DNA of 62,913 nucleotides from CAYPXJ01 sp964414595 (lineage in GTDB: Bacteria; Pseudomonadota; Alphaproteobacteria; Rickettsiales; CAIJLX01): NCBI GenBank assembly GCA_964414595.1, contig CAYPXJ010000006.1, positions 1 to 62,913 on the forward strand, given 5' to 3'. The notes under the pieces are model-generated. The model saw only the letters and a program-made list of their open reading frames with translations. It had not been told where the DNA came from and made no database searches. This document shows positions 8,484-17,898 of this stretch, one piece after another; positions within the stretch are counted from its first letter, which is position 1; the number at the start of each line of letters is the position of its first letter. The translations under genes and the position numbers were made by a program.

Positions 8484-11318
8484 TTATGCTGTTCGAAATT
8501 GCTCATCAAGGAATTGTAGCGGATGATAAATTTTTTTATTGCTGAACCGAGCGATCTGGGATCGGCAGGAGTAACCCGTTACCAGAATTGCATCCTCTGT
8601 TTGCAATGGCTGCCACCAACTCAATTCAAACAGTGTTTTTGATTCATTTTGATGCTCTGCTTCATGGCCATACATTCCGGCCATACCACAACATCCTGTT
8701 GCCACTAATTCAGCCTCTACACCGGCAGAGCGCAAGATATCCAACCAATTTCTTGCCTCGAGCGGCAATGCCGTTTTTTCGGTACAGTGCATAAATAATT
8801 TCGCAGGGCGGATATTAGTTTTTGGCCACTCTATGCGATGATTTTCTATCTCTTCTGTAAGCCACTCTGCTAATGTAAATACCTGGAGTGGCGCGCTTTG
8901 TGTATGGGCACGGTATTCATCCCGATAAAGAAGTGTAATGCTTGGCTCTATTCCAATCACAGGTAATTTAAGCGCCTCGAGTTTTTCAAAAACTTGTCGA
9001 TTATGATGGATTTGATTAATAAAAGATTTGCGAAAACCTAATACATGCTGCGCCTTCCCACTGGCAAAAAATTCGGGCACCAAAACCTGATATCCCAGTT
9101 TTTCCAGCACGCTTCTTACCGAAGCAATAACTTTACTATCAAAGAAACTCGTAAATGCGTCCTGCAATAGGATCACGGATCTCGGCTGCGTCACTTGGGG
9201 CATATATATGCCCGGCGCTTTCGTGAAACGTGGTATATCTACCAATCCGCACTTTCTTAATATTAGTCGTGCTAGCGGATTTTGCAGAATAGGGTTAGCG
9301 ACGTGGGGAAATTTAGCAGCATACTGCGCCAAAAGCTCTAATGATGCCATCATGTAATCGCGCACACGTCGGCGGTAGCGTGTGTGATATTTTTCTAAAA
9401 AGCGCGATTTCATTTCTGGAATGTTTACATGCACCGGACACTCAGAGGTACACGCTTTGCACGACAGACATCCCTTCATTGCATCAAAAACGTCATGCGA
9501 AAAATCTTTGCCGATGCCAGGTTTATTGCTGTTATTATTTAACAGTCGTATCCACTCGCGCAGCAAACCAGCGCGGCCTTTTGGCGAATGCACACGATCG
9601 CCCGTCGCCTTGTAAGATGGGCACATGGCATCTTTCGGCGCATAATTAAAACAAGCGCCATTACCATTGCATGCAACAGCTTTGGGAAATTCTTTTTCCA
9701 GTTCTGCCTCTATACCCCGATCAAAGGACGCGCGCAGTGGCGCTTCGTCAATTTTTAACAATGTCTGTGTGGCATCAGGTGTGGCGAGCTTACCGGGGTT
9801 AAATTGATTATAGGGATCAAATAATTTTTTTACGCGCTGCATTAACGCATAATAATTTTTACCCAACGTCGCTTCTACATATTCGGCACGCAAACCCTTG
9901 CCATGCTCACCCCAGAGCACGCCGCCGTAACGTGCGACAAGCAAAGCAACTTCATCCGAGATTTTACGCATCAACTGCGCATCTTGTTCCTGTCGTAAAT
10001 CAAGTGCGGGCCTTACATGTAAGCATCCTGCATCGACATGACCGAACATGCCGTAGGTTAAATGATGCCTATCAAGCAAACTGCGTAAATCGCGAATATA
10101 GCTTGCCAAATTTTCAGGTGGCACCGCTGTATCTTCGATAAACGGAATAGGTCTGCGCGCGCCCTCCACGTTACCCAGAAGTCCTACACAGCGCTTGCGT
10201 ATATGCCATAAATCGGCGATTTCTTGTGCAGCATTTGCACGTTGATAAGGCTGTCTACAAAATGCCTCAAACGCACTCGTAGCTTCTGCCAGCACTTCTT
10301 TTTCCATAGCCACAAACTCTACGAAATGCACTGCGCCAACGGCCGTTTCCGGCAACCATTTTTTTACGTGCTCCCAAAGGAAATCGCCGCGAGCTAGCTG
10401 CAAAACCTTATCATCGAGCGTTTCTACTGCCACAGGATTAAAGCGCAAAATATCCGGCACGGCATCCAGTGCGGCATCCACAGTGGGATAACTCACCACA
10501 AAAAGAGATTTATATTTTGGAATCGGTGCAACACGAAACGTGATGTTTTTTATCAGTGCAAGCGTACCTTCTGAACCAGAAATCAATTTGTTCAAATTGA
10601 TTTTTCTGTCGCTCGAAAGCGATTCCAATAATTGATAACCGGAAATACCGCGTGGCAATTTCGGTAAATTCGGACGCTCTTGTTGCGCGGATTCTAAAAT
10701 TTCTTGTAGACTTAAAAAATCATCTTCTACCTTTAATTCCCTCGTTTGAAATGACTTGCCGTTTGCCAGCGCTATCTCAAGATTCACGATATAATCGCTG
10801 GTTTTTCCATACACGCGCGAGCCTTTACCGCAGGCATCGGTTGCTACCATGCCGCCGACAGTTGCGCGGTTGGAAGGCGAAAGGTGAGGTGGAAAGAACA
10901 TACCGTGAGGACGTAGAAAATCATTGAGCGCATCGGGAACGACACCCGGCTGAACGCTTACTTCCATCTTCTCTTTATTGAACGAAATAATACGAGTCAG
11001 GTACCTGCTAAAATCTATCAAAATCGTATGATTAAGTGATTGGCCGTTTGTACCCGTTCCACCGCCACGCGCCGTCAACGCCACCTGACGAAACTCAGGT
11101 TGCGCAAGCAGTGTTGTAAGTATCTCAATATCTTTTTCGCTACGGGGCGCCAGGATCGCCTGAGGCATAAACTGATAGATACTATTGTCAGTGGCATGTG
11201 TGATTCTTGTTGCGTAATCCGTGTGGATATCGCCCTGAAAATCCGTACGCTGCAGGGCCTCCACATACGTGCGGACCTGCTGTGAAATACCCGATTCAGG
11301 CGATAGATACGGAATCAT
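8484..11318 (-). CDS. ydiJ: FAD-linked oxidase with Fe-S domain, YdiJ-type D-2-hydroxyglutarate dehydrogenase
   Basis: 944 residues. The N-terminal FAD-binding PCMH domain has the TARGGGTGTNGQSL loop near 80-95. A FAD-oxidase C-terminal domain follows, with GMFGHVDAGCLHVRP near 420 and WGEHGKG near 465. Then come a 4Fe-4S ferredoxin-like domain (CLSCKACTSECPV near 615) and a CCG-type domain ending with TGCCGMAGMYGHE near 880. This is the architecture of YdiJ, shown in Pseudomonas putida to oxidise D-2-hydroxyglutarate to 2-oxoglutarate in lysine breakdown. The start overlaps the hglS stop by 4 bases (ATGA), so the two are co-translated, which supports this substrate over lactate or glycolate. 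The electron acceptor is not evident; ETF (59741-61435) or quinone is possible. Confidence 0.85.
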   Translation of the reverse strand: MIPYLSPESGISQQVRTYVEALQRTDFQGDIHTDYATRITHATDNSIYQFMPQAILAPRSEKDIEILTTLLAQPEFRQVALTARGGGTGTNGQSLNHTILIDFSRYLTRIISFNKEKMEVSVQPGVVPDALNDFLRPHGMFFPPHLSPSNRATVGGMVATDACGKGSRVYGKTSDYIVNLEIALANGKSFQTRELKVEDDFLSLQEILESAQQERPNLPKLPRGISGYQLLESLSSDRKINLNKLISGSEGTLALIKNITFRVAPIPKYKSLFVVSYPTVDAALDAVPDILRFNPVAVETLDDKVLQLARGDFLWEHVKKWLPETAVGAVHFVEFVAMEKEVLAEATSAFEAFCRQPYQRANAAQEIADLWHIRKRCVGLLGNVEGARRPIPFIEDTAVPPENLASYIRDLRSLLDRHHLTYGMFGHVDAGCLHVRPALDLRQEQDAQLMRKISDEVALLVARYGGVLWGEHGKGLRAEYVEATLGKNYYALMQRVKKLFDPYNQFNPGKLATPDATQTLLKIDEAPLRASFDRGIEAELEKEFPKAVACNGNGACFNYAPKDAMCPSYKATGDRVHSPKGRAGLLREWIRLLNNNSNKPGIGKDFSHDVFDAMKGCLSCKACTSECPVHVNIPEMKSRFLEKYHTRYRRRVRDYMMASLELLAQYAAKFPHVANPILQNPLARLILRKCGLVDIPRFTKAPGIYMPQVTQPRSVILLQDAFTSFFDSKVIASVRSVLEKLGYQVLVPEFFASGKAQHVLGFRKSFINQIHHNRQVFEKLEALKLPVIGIEPSITLLYRDEYRAHTQSAPLQVFTLAEWLTEEIENHRIEWPKTNIRPAKLFMHCTEKTALPLEARNWLDILRSAGVEAELVATGCCGMAGMYGHEAEHQNESKTLFELSWWQPLQTEDAILVTGYSCRSQIARFSNKKIYHPLQFLDEQFRTA

Positions 11319-12706
11319 TTTTTCACGCTTGGACGGGCTGGCGGTTCAAGACCGAGGGTACGATAGGCGGTTTCTAATGATTTCTGTTGCTCCGTTGCAT
11401 AAAGCGTAAACGAATCATGAAGACTTCCGCTAAAACAAGATGCGAGTTGCGTGCGGCCATTCTTACGTGCATCGATTGTCATTTTGCCGCCATCCACGAG
11501 GTTCGATTTGAAAATGCCCGCTGCACTTACCGGCAAAAAATCTTCATAGGTGATGGGAATGGGTTGAATATCGCCGCCCTGTATTAATTTTTCGAGCGAA
11601 ACGTTATGCTTTTTGCTGGCAGGCTTTCCGTGCGGCACATACTGGAAATAGGCGAGATCCCTTCCGCGCAATTCATCATAACTGCGAGGGAAATCTTTAA
11701 AAGCCTTTGCCAATTCTTGCATATAACGTGGATCATTTTGTTGGATCGCGGATTCAACACTATCCAGCATCGTATCATAAAGTTTACGGCCTTTCGGTGT
11801 AAGCGCGATGCCGCGCTGCTCAACCTCGCCGAAACGTGCGCGGTGTTGCCCCTGTTCAAAACCACCTTTATCATCCGGGAAGGCAATAGATTCAGATAGC
11901 GCCTGAAACGATGTCTGACGCAAAAGCACTAATACCGGCAATGGCGGCGGGCCTTGCACTGCCGGAATCATCGAGACACCTTGCTGTTTCATTTTTTCGT
12001 ACAGTGCGTCAATATCAAGCACGCGTGGCGTGAGATGGTTAATATGCGGGCCTTTGAAACCGGCGATATCTGCCAATAACGCATGCTGTTTTAATAAGGC
12101 CTCGTAAATCGATTTGCTCACTTCAGCGTGCTGGTGCCAACGAAAAACATCGGTTGCCGCGGCCACAAAATCATGCGCCTGAGTTACGTCTAACCCACCC
12201 TGTTTAACATGCAATGCTAGAAGCTCACGGACTGCCTTGCCGAAAATATCGCGACGCGAAAGTAGCGCTTCTGCATCTTTTGCCAGTTTGGGATTTTTTT
12301 CCGCAACGATATCTATCCGCAAAACGGACGTGAATACACGGAATGGGTTCTGCGCCAGCTCCGATGTTTCTATAGGACGAAATGCCGTGGAATGAATCGG
12401 CAAATCACGCACCGTAAGATCATAATAATCTACCGGGTACATACCCATCACAGCAAAAAGCTGCGCCATGGTTTGCATTTCTTCGTGCGTTCCCAAACGA
12501 ATTGCACCGTGACGCTCTTCGCTTACCCGATCGAGATTGCCTAACTCTTCTTCCAGTTTCGGATGGCGCGTTAACACTTCACGATTTACATCTCGTACCG
12601 CCGCCAGCATCGTTTTGTAGAGCGGCACTTCCTGCCCATACATATCTGACATCGCCCGCGAAAAATCGGCGCGAATTTGATAAGATGGGATGAAGTTAGA
12701 GGGCAT
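11315..12706 (-). CDS. hglS: DUF1338 2-oxoadipate dioxygenase/decarboxylase (HglS, YdcJ-like)
   Basis: 463 residues. HglS is an Fe(II) enzyme that turns 2-oxoadipate into D-2-hydroxyglutarate with O2 and loss of CO2. Candidate metal ligands at family-conserved motifs are His66 in ERHGAIRLGT, His221 or His224 in GPHINHLTPR, and Glu294 in RFGEVEQRG; Arg70 follows the first His by four residues. The KGRKLYD segment follows directly, as in the family. The gene is first in a two-gene unit with the YdiJ-type dehydrogenase, which uses its product. It is divergent from the ALDH7 gene across 63 bp, so all three probably share a control region. Confidence 0.88.
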   Translation of the reverse strand: MPSNFIPSYQIRADFSRAMSDMYGQEVPLYKTMLAAVRDVNREVLTRHPKLEEELGNLDRVSEERHGAIRLGTHEEMQTMAQLFAVMGMYPVDYYDLTVRDLPIHSTAFRPIETSELAQNPFRVFTSVLRIDIVAEKNPKLAKDAEALLSRRDIFGKAVRELLALHVKQGGLDVTQAHDFVAAATDVFRWHQHAEVSKSIYEALLKQHALLADIAGFKGPHINHLTPRVLDIDALYEKMKQQGVSMIPAVQGPPPLPVLVLLRQTSFQALSESIAFPDDKGGFEQGQHRARFGEVEQRGIALTPKGRKLYDTMLDSVESAIQQNDPRYMQELAKAFKDFPRSYDELRGRDLAYFQYVPHGKPASKKHNVSLEKLIQGGDIQPIPITYEDFLPVSAAGIFKSNLVDGGKMTIDARKNGRTQLASCFSGSLHDSFTLYATEQQKSLETAYRTLGLEPPARPSVKK

Positions 12707-12769
12707 GCGTTTACGCTTTCTTAACTCATTTATGGTACGCTAGAAATAGTAGCAACTCAACGGATTTTT

Positions 12770-14389
12770 ATGAAGCCAACCCTCGAAGATATAAAGGAAA
12801 TTTGGGCTAAAATTGGGCGTGACGCTAAAGAGCTTCAGGTCGGTAAGCTGTCAATCATCAGCCCCTTGCATGGCGGTGAAATAGCCCATTTGGCTACCCA
12901 TTCCCCTACTCAGGTTCAAGCAAAAATCGAAGAAGCGGCACTAGGGCAACCGCGATGGGCAACAGAAACGCAACGCGAACTTTTCCTGCGTTTTCTTGCT
13001 GATGCGCTAAAGGCGAATACCGAATCGCTTGGTTTGCTCATTACTTACGAAGCCGGCAAGACACGCGCCGAGGGAAAGGGGGAAGTGGCAAATAGCATTG
13101 CAACCCTTACCAACACTATCGCACATAATACACGTATGATGGAACATGAAGCGGTGCGCGAGCGCACACCACTGGGTGTTGTGGGCCTCATCACATCGTT
13201 TAATTTTCCGCTCGCGGTTGCGAACTGGACCATCGCGCCTGCTTTGCTCGCGGGAAATAGTGTGGTGTGGAAGCCGTCCGAAAAAACGCCCCTAACGGCA
13301 CTGGCCTATGAAACTATTTTCAAAAATGCAGTACGTGATTTTAACGCACAACACAGCACACAAATTCCAGAAAACCTTGTACAGGTTATTCTTGGCGAGC
13401 GCGACGTTGGCCATGTATTGGTAGAGCATCCACATGTGGCGATAGTGAGCGCGACAGGCAGCGTCGCCATGGGTAAATCAATCAAGGCAACGCTCGCAAA
13501 ACGTGGCTGTAAAAACCAGCCTATTCTTGAACTTGGTGGCAATAATGCCGTAATTATTTCCGATAAAAACGACGATGCACATCTCGCACGCGCCGCAACA
13601 TCATTGATGGAATCGCTACTGGGCACTTGCGGCCAGCGTTGCACCGATACGCGCCGGCTTATCGTGCATGACCGGGTGATGGCTCGCTTTTTGGAATTAC
13701 TAAAGGAACGTTATCAAAATTTCATTGCAGAAGGCCATATAAAAAATCCGCTCGAAGGCGGAGATAACAAATATGGTTTTGGTCCGCTCATTCACGCTGG
13801 CGCTTATCAGCAGTTTGAACATGCAAAACATGCTGTAACGCAAGCGGGCGGGCAGATTCATTTCGGAGCACGGCGTTTAGCGGATACGCATCCAAAGGCA
13901 TATTATGTGGAACCGGCCATTGCCGTGCTTGATACGCAAACATCTATTATGCACGAAGAAACTTTTGCGCCCCTCGTTTATCTCGTTCCTTATAAAGGTG
14001 ACGTTAAGAACGGTTTGCGCATTGCGAATGCGCCTGAAAATGCAGGTCTTGTAAATGGTATTTACACACAAGATACGGAAGAAGCAGAAATTTTTGCGCG
14101 CTTAAACGAAGCAGGTCACGGCGTTATTAACTCTAATAAAGGCACGGGCACCCCGGCTTACGGCATGGGTTTTCACGGCAATAAAGCTTCAGGTGAAGGT
14201 ACAATTCTTTCGCCAGATCCATTACGCCCCTTTACACACGGTAAAGAAGTGCCCATGCCGCTTACTTCATTTTCGCCGGAAGAATGCAAGCCTTACGAAC
14301 TGCGTAAAGTAGCAACGCCTAAAGGCGAAACCTTTATCGTGCGTCATGTAGAAGTGCCGCTGCAGGCGCCGCGCAAATCCATTAACTAA
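12770..14389 (+). CDS. Aldehyde dehydrogenase, ALDH7 (2-aminoadipate semialdehyde dehydrogenase) type
   Basis: 539 residues. Catalytic residues are visible: Glu254 in LELGGNNAV and Cys291 in GTCGQRCT; the latter motif and the GGNNA form are typical of the ALDH7 branch (antiquitin, AmaB/Pcd). This enzyme oxidises L-2-aminoadipate-6-semialdehyde to L-2-aminoadipate with NAD+. The FNFPLAVANW motif near residue 145 and the NKGTGTPAYGMGFHGNK segment near 470 fit as well. About 30 extra C-terminal residues are present compared with common ALDHs. The context (HglS, YdiJ, class III aminotransferase) supports lysine breakdown. The stop overlaps the convergent GNAT gene by 8 bp. Confidence 0.85.
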   Translation: MKPTLEDIKEIWAKIGRDAKELQVGKLSIISPLHGGEIAHLATHSPTQVQAKIEEAALGQPRWATETQRELFLRFLADALKANTESLGLLITYEAGKTRAEGKGEVANSIATLTNTIAHNTRMMEHEAVRERTPLGVVGLITSFNFPLAVANWTIAPALLAGNSVVWKPSEKTPLTALAYETIFKNAVRDFNAQHSTQIPENLVQVILGERDVGHVLVEHPHVAIVSATGSVAMGKSIKATLAKRGCKNQPILELGGNNAVIISDKNDDAHLARAATSLMESLLGTCGQRCTDTRRLIVHDRVMARFLELLKERYQNFIAEGHIKNPLEGGDNKYGFGPLIHAGAYQQFEHAKHAVTQAGGQIHFGARRLADTHPKAYYVEPAIAVLDTQTSIMHEETFAPLVYLVPYKGDVKNGLRIANAPENAGLVNGIYTQDTEEAEIFARLNEAGHGVINSNKGTGTPAYGMGFHGNKASGEGTILSPDPLRPFTHGKEVPMPLTSFSPEECKPYELRKVATPKGETFIVRHVEVPLQAPRKSIN

Positions 14390-15047
14390 TCAATGCCGCT
14401 TCGTACATTTCTGTATTTTCTTTTAGAGTGGGCGCTAAAAGGGGCAACTCTTTTTGCGAGCGGAAAGAAATAAAGCTCGTCGGATCGCGATCTTCATCGC
14501 GATGGGTAAGAACGTCAAATCGCAAAATAACTTGTTTTGCGCCGTTTTTTTCTGCCGCCCAATGCAGGCGATCCACATTACTCGGCACAGATTGTGAGAC
14601 GATAAAATCCACCTGCCGCGATTTCAGATAATCAAATGTTACCTGATAAAGGGCACTAGCTATGCCACTTCCCCGATATTCTTCCAGCAGGCAAAATGAA
14701 CCCAACTCAACATATCGTAATTTGTCGGTTTTTAGATGCGGCAACATTTCTTGCATGGCCATGTGTGCATTACGCTCAGCGTATAAAACAAAATCCGAAT
14801 CCGGCTCGTGAAACAACATACGTCGTCCACCCACCACTTTAGGCACACCTTGTGTCTCGTCAATCACGAGCAGAAAACGCGTATCAGGATGCGTATCATC
14901 GGAATCTGGCTCTGGTTCATAATGCGTGGTTTCTGCCGTTTGAAAAACTTCATATCGCACCTGGATAAACTCAAGTAGCAGCGGCTCTTCAGAATTAAAG
15001 CGCGTCAGATAAATCGCGCAGCCATTCAGTACGAGAAGTTTTTCCAT
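14382..15047 (-). CDS. GNAT-family N-acyltransferase
   Basis: 221 residues with one GNAT fold. The strand-loop-helix LRYVELGSFCLLEEYRGSG near 115-135 holds the acetyl-CoA pyrophosphate loop (Q/R-x-x-G-x-G/A form: EYRGSGIAS), and MLFHEPDSD lies earlier. It also resembles N-acyl amino acid synthase-like GNATs in its N-terminal part (FIQVRYEVF near residue 27-35). The substrate is unknown. It is 24 bp downstream of the aminotransferase on the same strand and very likely in its operon, so it may act on an amino acid of that pathway; this is inference only. Confidence 0.7.
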   Translation of the reverse strand: MEKLLVLNGCAIYLTRFNSEEPLLLEFIQVRYEVFQTAETTHYEPEPDSDDTHPDTRFLLVIDETQGVPKVVGGRRMLFHEPDSDFVLYAERNAHMAMQEMLPHLKTDKLRYVELGSFCLLEEYRGSGIASALYQVTFDYLKSRQVDFIVSQSVPSNVDRLHWAAEKNGAKQVILRFDVLTHRDEDRDPTSFISFRSQKELPLLAPTLKENTEMYEAALIS

Positions 15048-15071
15048 GCTTTTTATTTTAGCACAAAACTA

Positions 15072-16316
15072 TCAATTATCCGTACGCAGTTTTGTGAGCA
15101 CTTGATCTAATTTTTCTACACCCTCTTCGATCAAGGCGCGGCTTATGTTCAGCGGTGGTAAGATGCGAATGGTATTATCACCTGCAGGTCGCGTATCCAC
15201 CCCTGCTGCCATGAATTTTGCGACTACATCATTATTCGAAACTGCGTCGCTCAATTTCAGCGCACGCATAAAGCCTGTGCCCCGAATTTCCATCACTATC
15301 TTGCGATGTTTCTTCTGCAGTTGAAGCAACGCTTTCTCCAATATCTTTGCGCGCGTAGCCGCGTCCTTACCCAGATAGACCGATTTTTCTGCCCCGGTAA
15401 GAAGCTCTACGGTTTTTATCACCGCCGCCATCGCGGGCAGATTCCCGCCCATCGTAGTACCATGCGCAAAATTTTTCGTTCCACCTTCCGTGAGGCCGTC
15501 ATACACTTTTTTGTTCATGAGTGTTGCACCCACAGAAATTGCACCCCCGCCTAATGCTTTGGCCAGCGACATCACATCAGGCTTCACGCCAAAATGCTCA
15601 TGCGCAAAAAGTTTACCCGTGCGGCCCATGCCCGTTTGCACTTCGTCGAACCCTAGCAAAAGACCATGTTTATCCGCCAGTTTTCGCAGTCCTTTTAGAA
15701 AAGATGTATCTGCTGCAATGACTCCGCCCTCACCTTGAATCGGCTCTACAAAGATGCCCGCCACACTTGGTGAAATCGCTTTTTGCACGGCTTTAAGATT
15801 ATTGAATGGCATCAAAATAAACTCCGTACTTTTGGGGCCGATTCCTTCGGTATATTTACCTGCCGCCGAGCGCGTGGCGTAGGTACGCCCGTGAAACGCC
15901 CCTTCAAACGTAATAATTTGATTGCGCTCGGGATGCCCCGTTAAATGCTGATAACTATTAATAAAAACAAACGCGGATTCATTCGCTTCTGCGCCGGAAT
16001 TGGTAAAATGCACGCGCCCCTGTTTATCAAAACAATCTATCAACGCACGTGCGGCGTTTTGGCGCACGTCGCTATCAAGCCCCAGGGAAATATGCGAGAC
16101 TTTTGCCAGTTGCTCAGATACCGCGCGTACAATGCCCGGATGGCAATGGCCGAAAGAACATGTGGCAATACCGGCCGCAAAATCTACGATACGTTTACCA
16201 TCCGTGGTCCACATTTCGGCGCCCTTGGCATGGCTGATTTTAGCGCGTGGTGTAGCGCAATTAAGGATGGCGCTGGCTTGCGCGCCAGTTTTCGGTGCGG
16301 ATTTTTTTCTGAACAT
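15072..16316 (-). CDS. Class III PLP-dependent aminotransferase, candidate 2-aminoadipate aminotransferase
   Basis: 414 residues of the acetylornithine/4-aminobutyrate aminotransferase family. PLP-site features are the SGAEANESA segment at 107-115, the FEGAFHGRT segment near 137-145, Asp224 in FDEVQTGMGRTG, and the Schiff-base lysine Lys253 in LAKALGGG. Sequence alone does not settle the substrate; ArgD-, GabT- and LAT-like enzymes all look like this. Because ALDH7, HglS and YdiJ genes lie next to it, conversion of L-2-aminoadipate to 2-oxoadipate (the step done by AmaC in P. putida) is the best guess. It is divergent from the RimK fusion gene. Confidence 0.78.
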   Translation of the reverse strand: MFRKKSAPKTGAQASAILNCATPRAKISHAKGAEMWTTDGKRIVDFAAGIATCSFGHCHPGIVRAVSEQLAKVSHISLGLDSDVRQNAARALIDCFDKQGRVHFTNSGAEANESAFVFINSYQHLTGHPERNQIITFEGAFHGRTYATRSAAGKYTEGIGPKSTEFILMPFNNLKAVQKAISPSVAGIFVEPIQGEGGVIAADTSFLKGLRKLADKHGLLLGFDEVQTGMGRTGKLFAHEHFGVKPDVMSLAKALGGGAISVGATLMNKKVYDGLTEGGTKNFAHGTTMGGNLPAMAAVIKTVELLTGAEKSVYLGKDAATRAKILEKALLQLQKKHRKIVMEIRGTGFMRALKLSDAVSNNDVVAKFMAAGVDTRPAGDNTIRILPPLNISRALIEEGVEKLDQVLTKLRTDN

Positions 16317-16348
16317 AACTTCTCCCTAGGAAATTCACTATATCATCA

Positions 16349-16368
16349 CTGTAAATTGCTGTAAATTA
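16349..16368. repeat. Tandem 10-bp repeat in a divergent promoter region
   Basis: CTGTAAATTG is followed directly by CTGTAAATTA, between the aminotransferase start (16316, minus) and the RimK-fusion start (16426, plus). Two copies one helical turn apart could be a regulator site. The evidence is only the repeat and its position. Confidence 0.3.
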
Positions 16369-16425
16369 AAGCCCACTTGCTATTTTATAAAACCCCCTGT
16401 AGATGCAAACACCGTTGAGTGATCT

Positions 16426-17847
16426 ATGATTCACAATAAAATTATTTTTGGTAAGGAAGAGTGGGTTTCGCTGCCTGAATTAGGGCTGCCTGCAGTTAAG
16501 GCACGGATTGATTCCGGTGCAAAAACATCCTCTTTGCATGCCTTCAATATTCAGCATTTTGAAGAAAACGGGCAATTATACGTTGCGTTTGATGTACACC
16601 CGATTCAGCAAAATCGTAAAATTTCCGTGCGTTGTAAGGCAAAGGTGGTGGATCGCCGAAAAGTAAGGAATTCGGGTGGCCAGACCGAGCTGCGCTACGT
16701 CGTAAAAACCATTCTTAAAATTGGCGAACAGCATTGGGAGATTGAAATTTCACTCACCAACCGTGATGAAATGGGCTACCGCATGCTCCTCGGTCGCGAA
16801 GCGATGGAAGGCCGTGTTCTGGTTGATCCGTCACAGTCTTTTTGTGTTAATAAGATTGATGATATTCATGCCCAGTCGCTTTACAAAGTGCCGAAGCCTA
16901 CCAAAGGTGGCCTTAAAATTCTGGTGCTGGCAAGTAATCCGGCGCTTTATTCTAACCAGCGCCTTATTGAGGCGGGCGAACAGCGTGGCCACGAAATTCG
17001 TTTTATCAACGTTAAGTATTGCTACATTAATGTAAGCGCGAAAAACCCCATGGTTTATTATCGTGGCGGCGAGCTTTTGAAAAATATTGATGCGGTCATT
17101 CCTCGCCTGCGCCCTTCCATGACATTCTATGGCTGCGCCGTCACGCGTCAGTTCCAAACCATTGGCTCTTTCTGTCTGAATGATGCGGTGGCGATTGCGC
17201 GCTCCCGCGATAAACTGCGTTCGCTGCAATTACTTTCCAATCGCGGGATTGATCTTCCCACCACCGGCTTTGCCAGCTCACCACACGACACGAAGGCGCT
17301 CATAAAATTAGTAGGCGGTGCGCCACTTATCGTTAAATTGTTGGAAGGTACCCAAGGGAAAGGCATTGTACTTGCGGAAACAAGCAAGGCGGCGGAAAGC
17401 GTGATTAATGCTTTCAAAAGCCTTCACGCCAATATTCTTGTGCAGGAATTTATCAAAGAAGCGGAAGGCCGCGATTTACGCTGTTTCGTTGTCGATGGCA
17501 AAGTGGTAGGTGCGATGGAACGTGTTGCGCAGGAAGGGGAGTTCCGAGCGAACCTCCATCTCGGGGCGCTTGCCCGAGCAGTTCATATTACGCCGCAGGA
17601 AAAGCGTATGGCGATTCGCGCTGCCCGTGTGATGGGTCTGCAAGTGGCGGGTGTAGATATTATACGCTCCAAATCCGGCCCCCGCTGCTTGGAAGTGAAT
17701 GCCTCGCCCGGTCTGCAAGGCATTGAACATGTAACGGGTAAAGATATTGCCAGCCTGATGATTGAATCCATTGAGCGCAACATTGAACTGCGCCAACAAA
17801 ATAACGCCAACACCTCGAAATCGCAGAACGAATCTGTAAGCAACTAG
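16426..17847 (+). CDS. Fusion: RimK-associated aspartyl-protease-like domain + RimK-type ATP-grasp ligase
   Basis: 473 residues in two parts. Residues about 7-140 form a retropepsin-like 'ATP-dependent zinc protease' (PF05618-type) domain with LPAVKARIDSGAKTSSLHA and GYRMLLGREAMEG. Residues about 155-455 form a RimK ATP-grasp ligase with RLRPSMTFYGCAVTRQF, SRDKLRSLQLL, a lysine in APLIVKLLEGTQGKGIVL, and the metal-binding end CLEVNASPGLQGIE. RimK adds glutamates to ribosomal protein S6 in E. coli. The protease-like partner is often a neighbouring gene, and here it is one chain. The target is not known. It stands alone between a divergent aminotransferase and a convergent DUF4142 gene. Confidence 0.85.
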   Translation: MIHNKIIFGKEEWVSLPELGLPAVKARIDSGAKTSSLHAFNIQHFEENGQLYVAFDVHPIQQNRKISVRCKAKVVDRRKVRNSGGQTELRYVVKTILKIGEQHWEIEISLTNRDEMGYRMLLGREAMEGRVLVDPSQSFCVNKIDDIHAQSLYKVPKPTKGGLKILVLASNPALYSNQRLIEAGEQRGHEIRFINVKYCYINVSAKNPMVYYRGGELLKNIDAVIPRLRPSMTFYGCAVTRQFQTIGSFCLNDAVAIARSRDKLRSLQLLSNRGIDLPTTGFASSPHDTKALIKLVGGAPLIVKLLEGTQGKGIVLAETSKAAESVINAFKSLHANILVQEFIKEAEGRDLRCFVVDGKVVGAMERVAQEGEFRANLHLGALARAVHITPQEKRMAIRAARVMGLQVAGVDIIRSKSGPRCLEVNASPGLQGIEHVTGKDIASLMIESIERNIELRQQNNANTSKSQNESVSN

Positions 17848-17849
17848 CT

Positions 17850-17873
17850 AACGACAGCGCTAACAGCGTCGTT
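17850..17873. terminator. Hairpin between convergent genes, possible bidirectional terminator
   Basis: AACGAC (17850-17855) and GTCGTT (17868-17873) are perfect complements around a 12-base centre that itself holds GCT/AGC. It begins 2 bp after the RimK-fusion stop and sits between two convergent genes. There is no clear T-run, so strength is uncertain. Confidence 0.4.
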
Positions 17874-17898
17874 GCGAATCGTGATAGAGTGGGATCAA

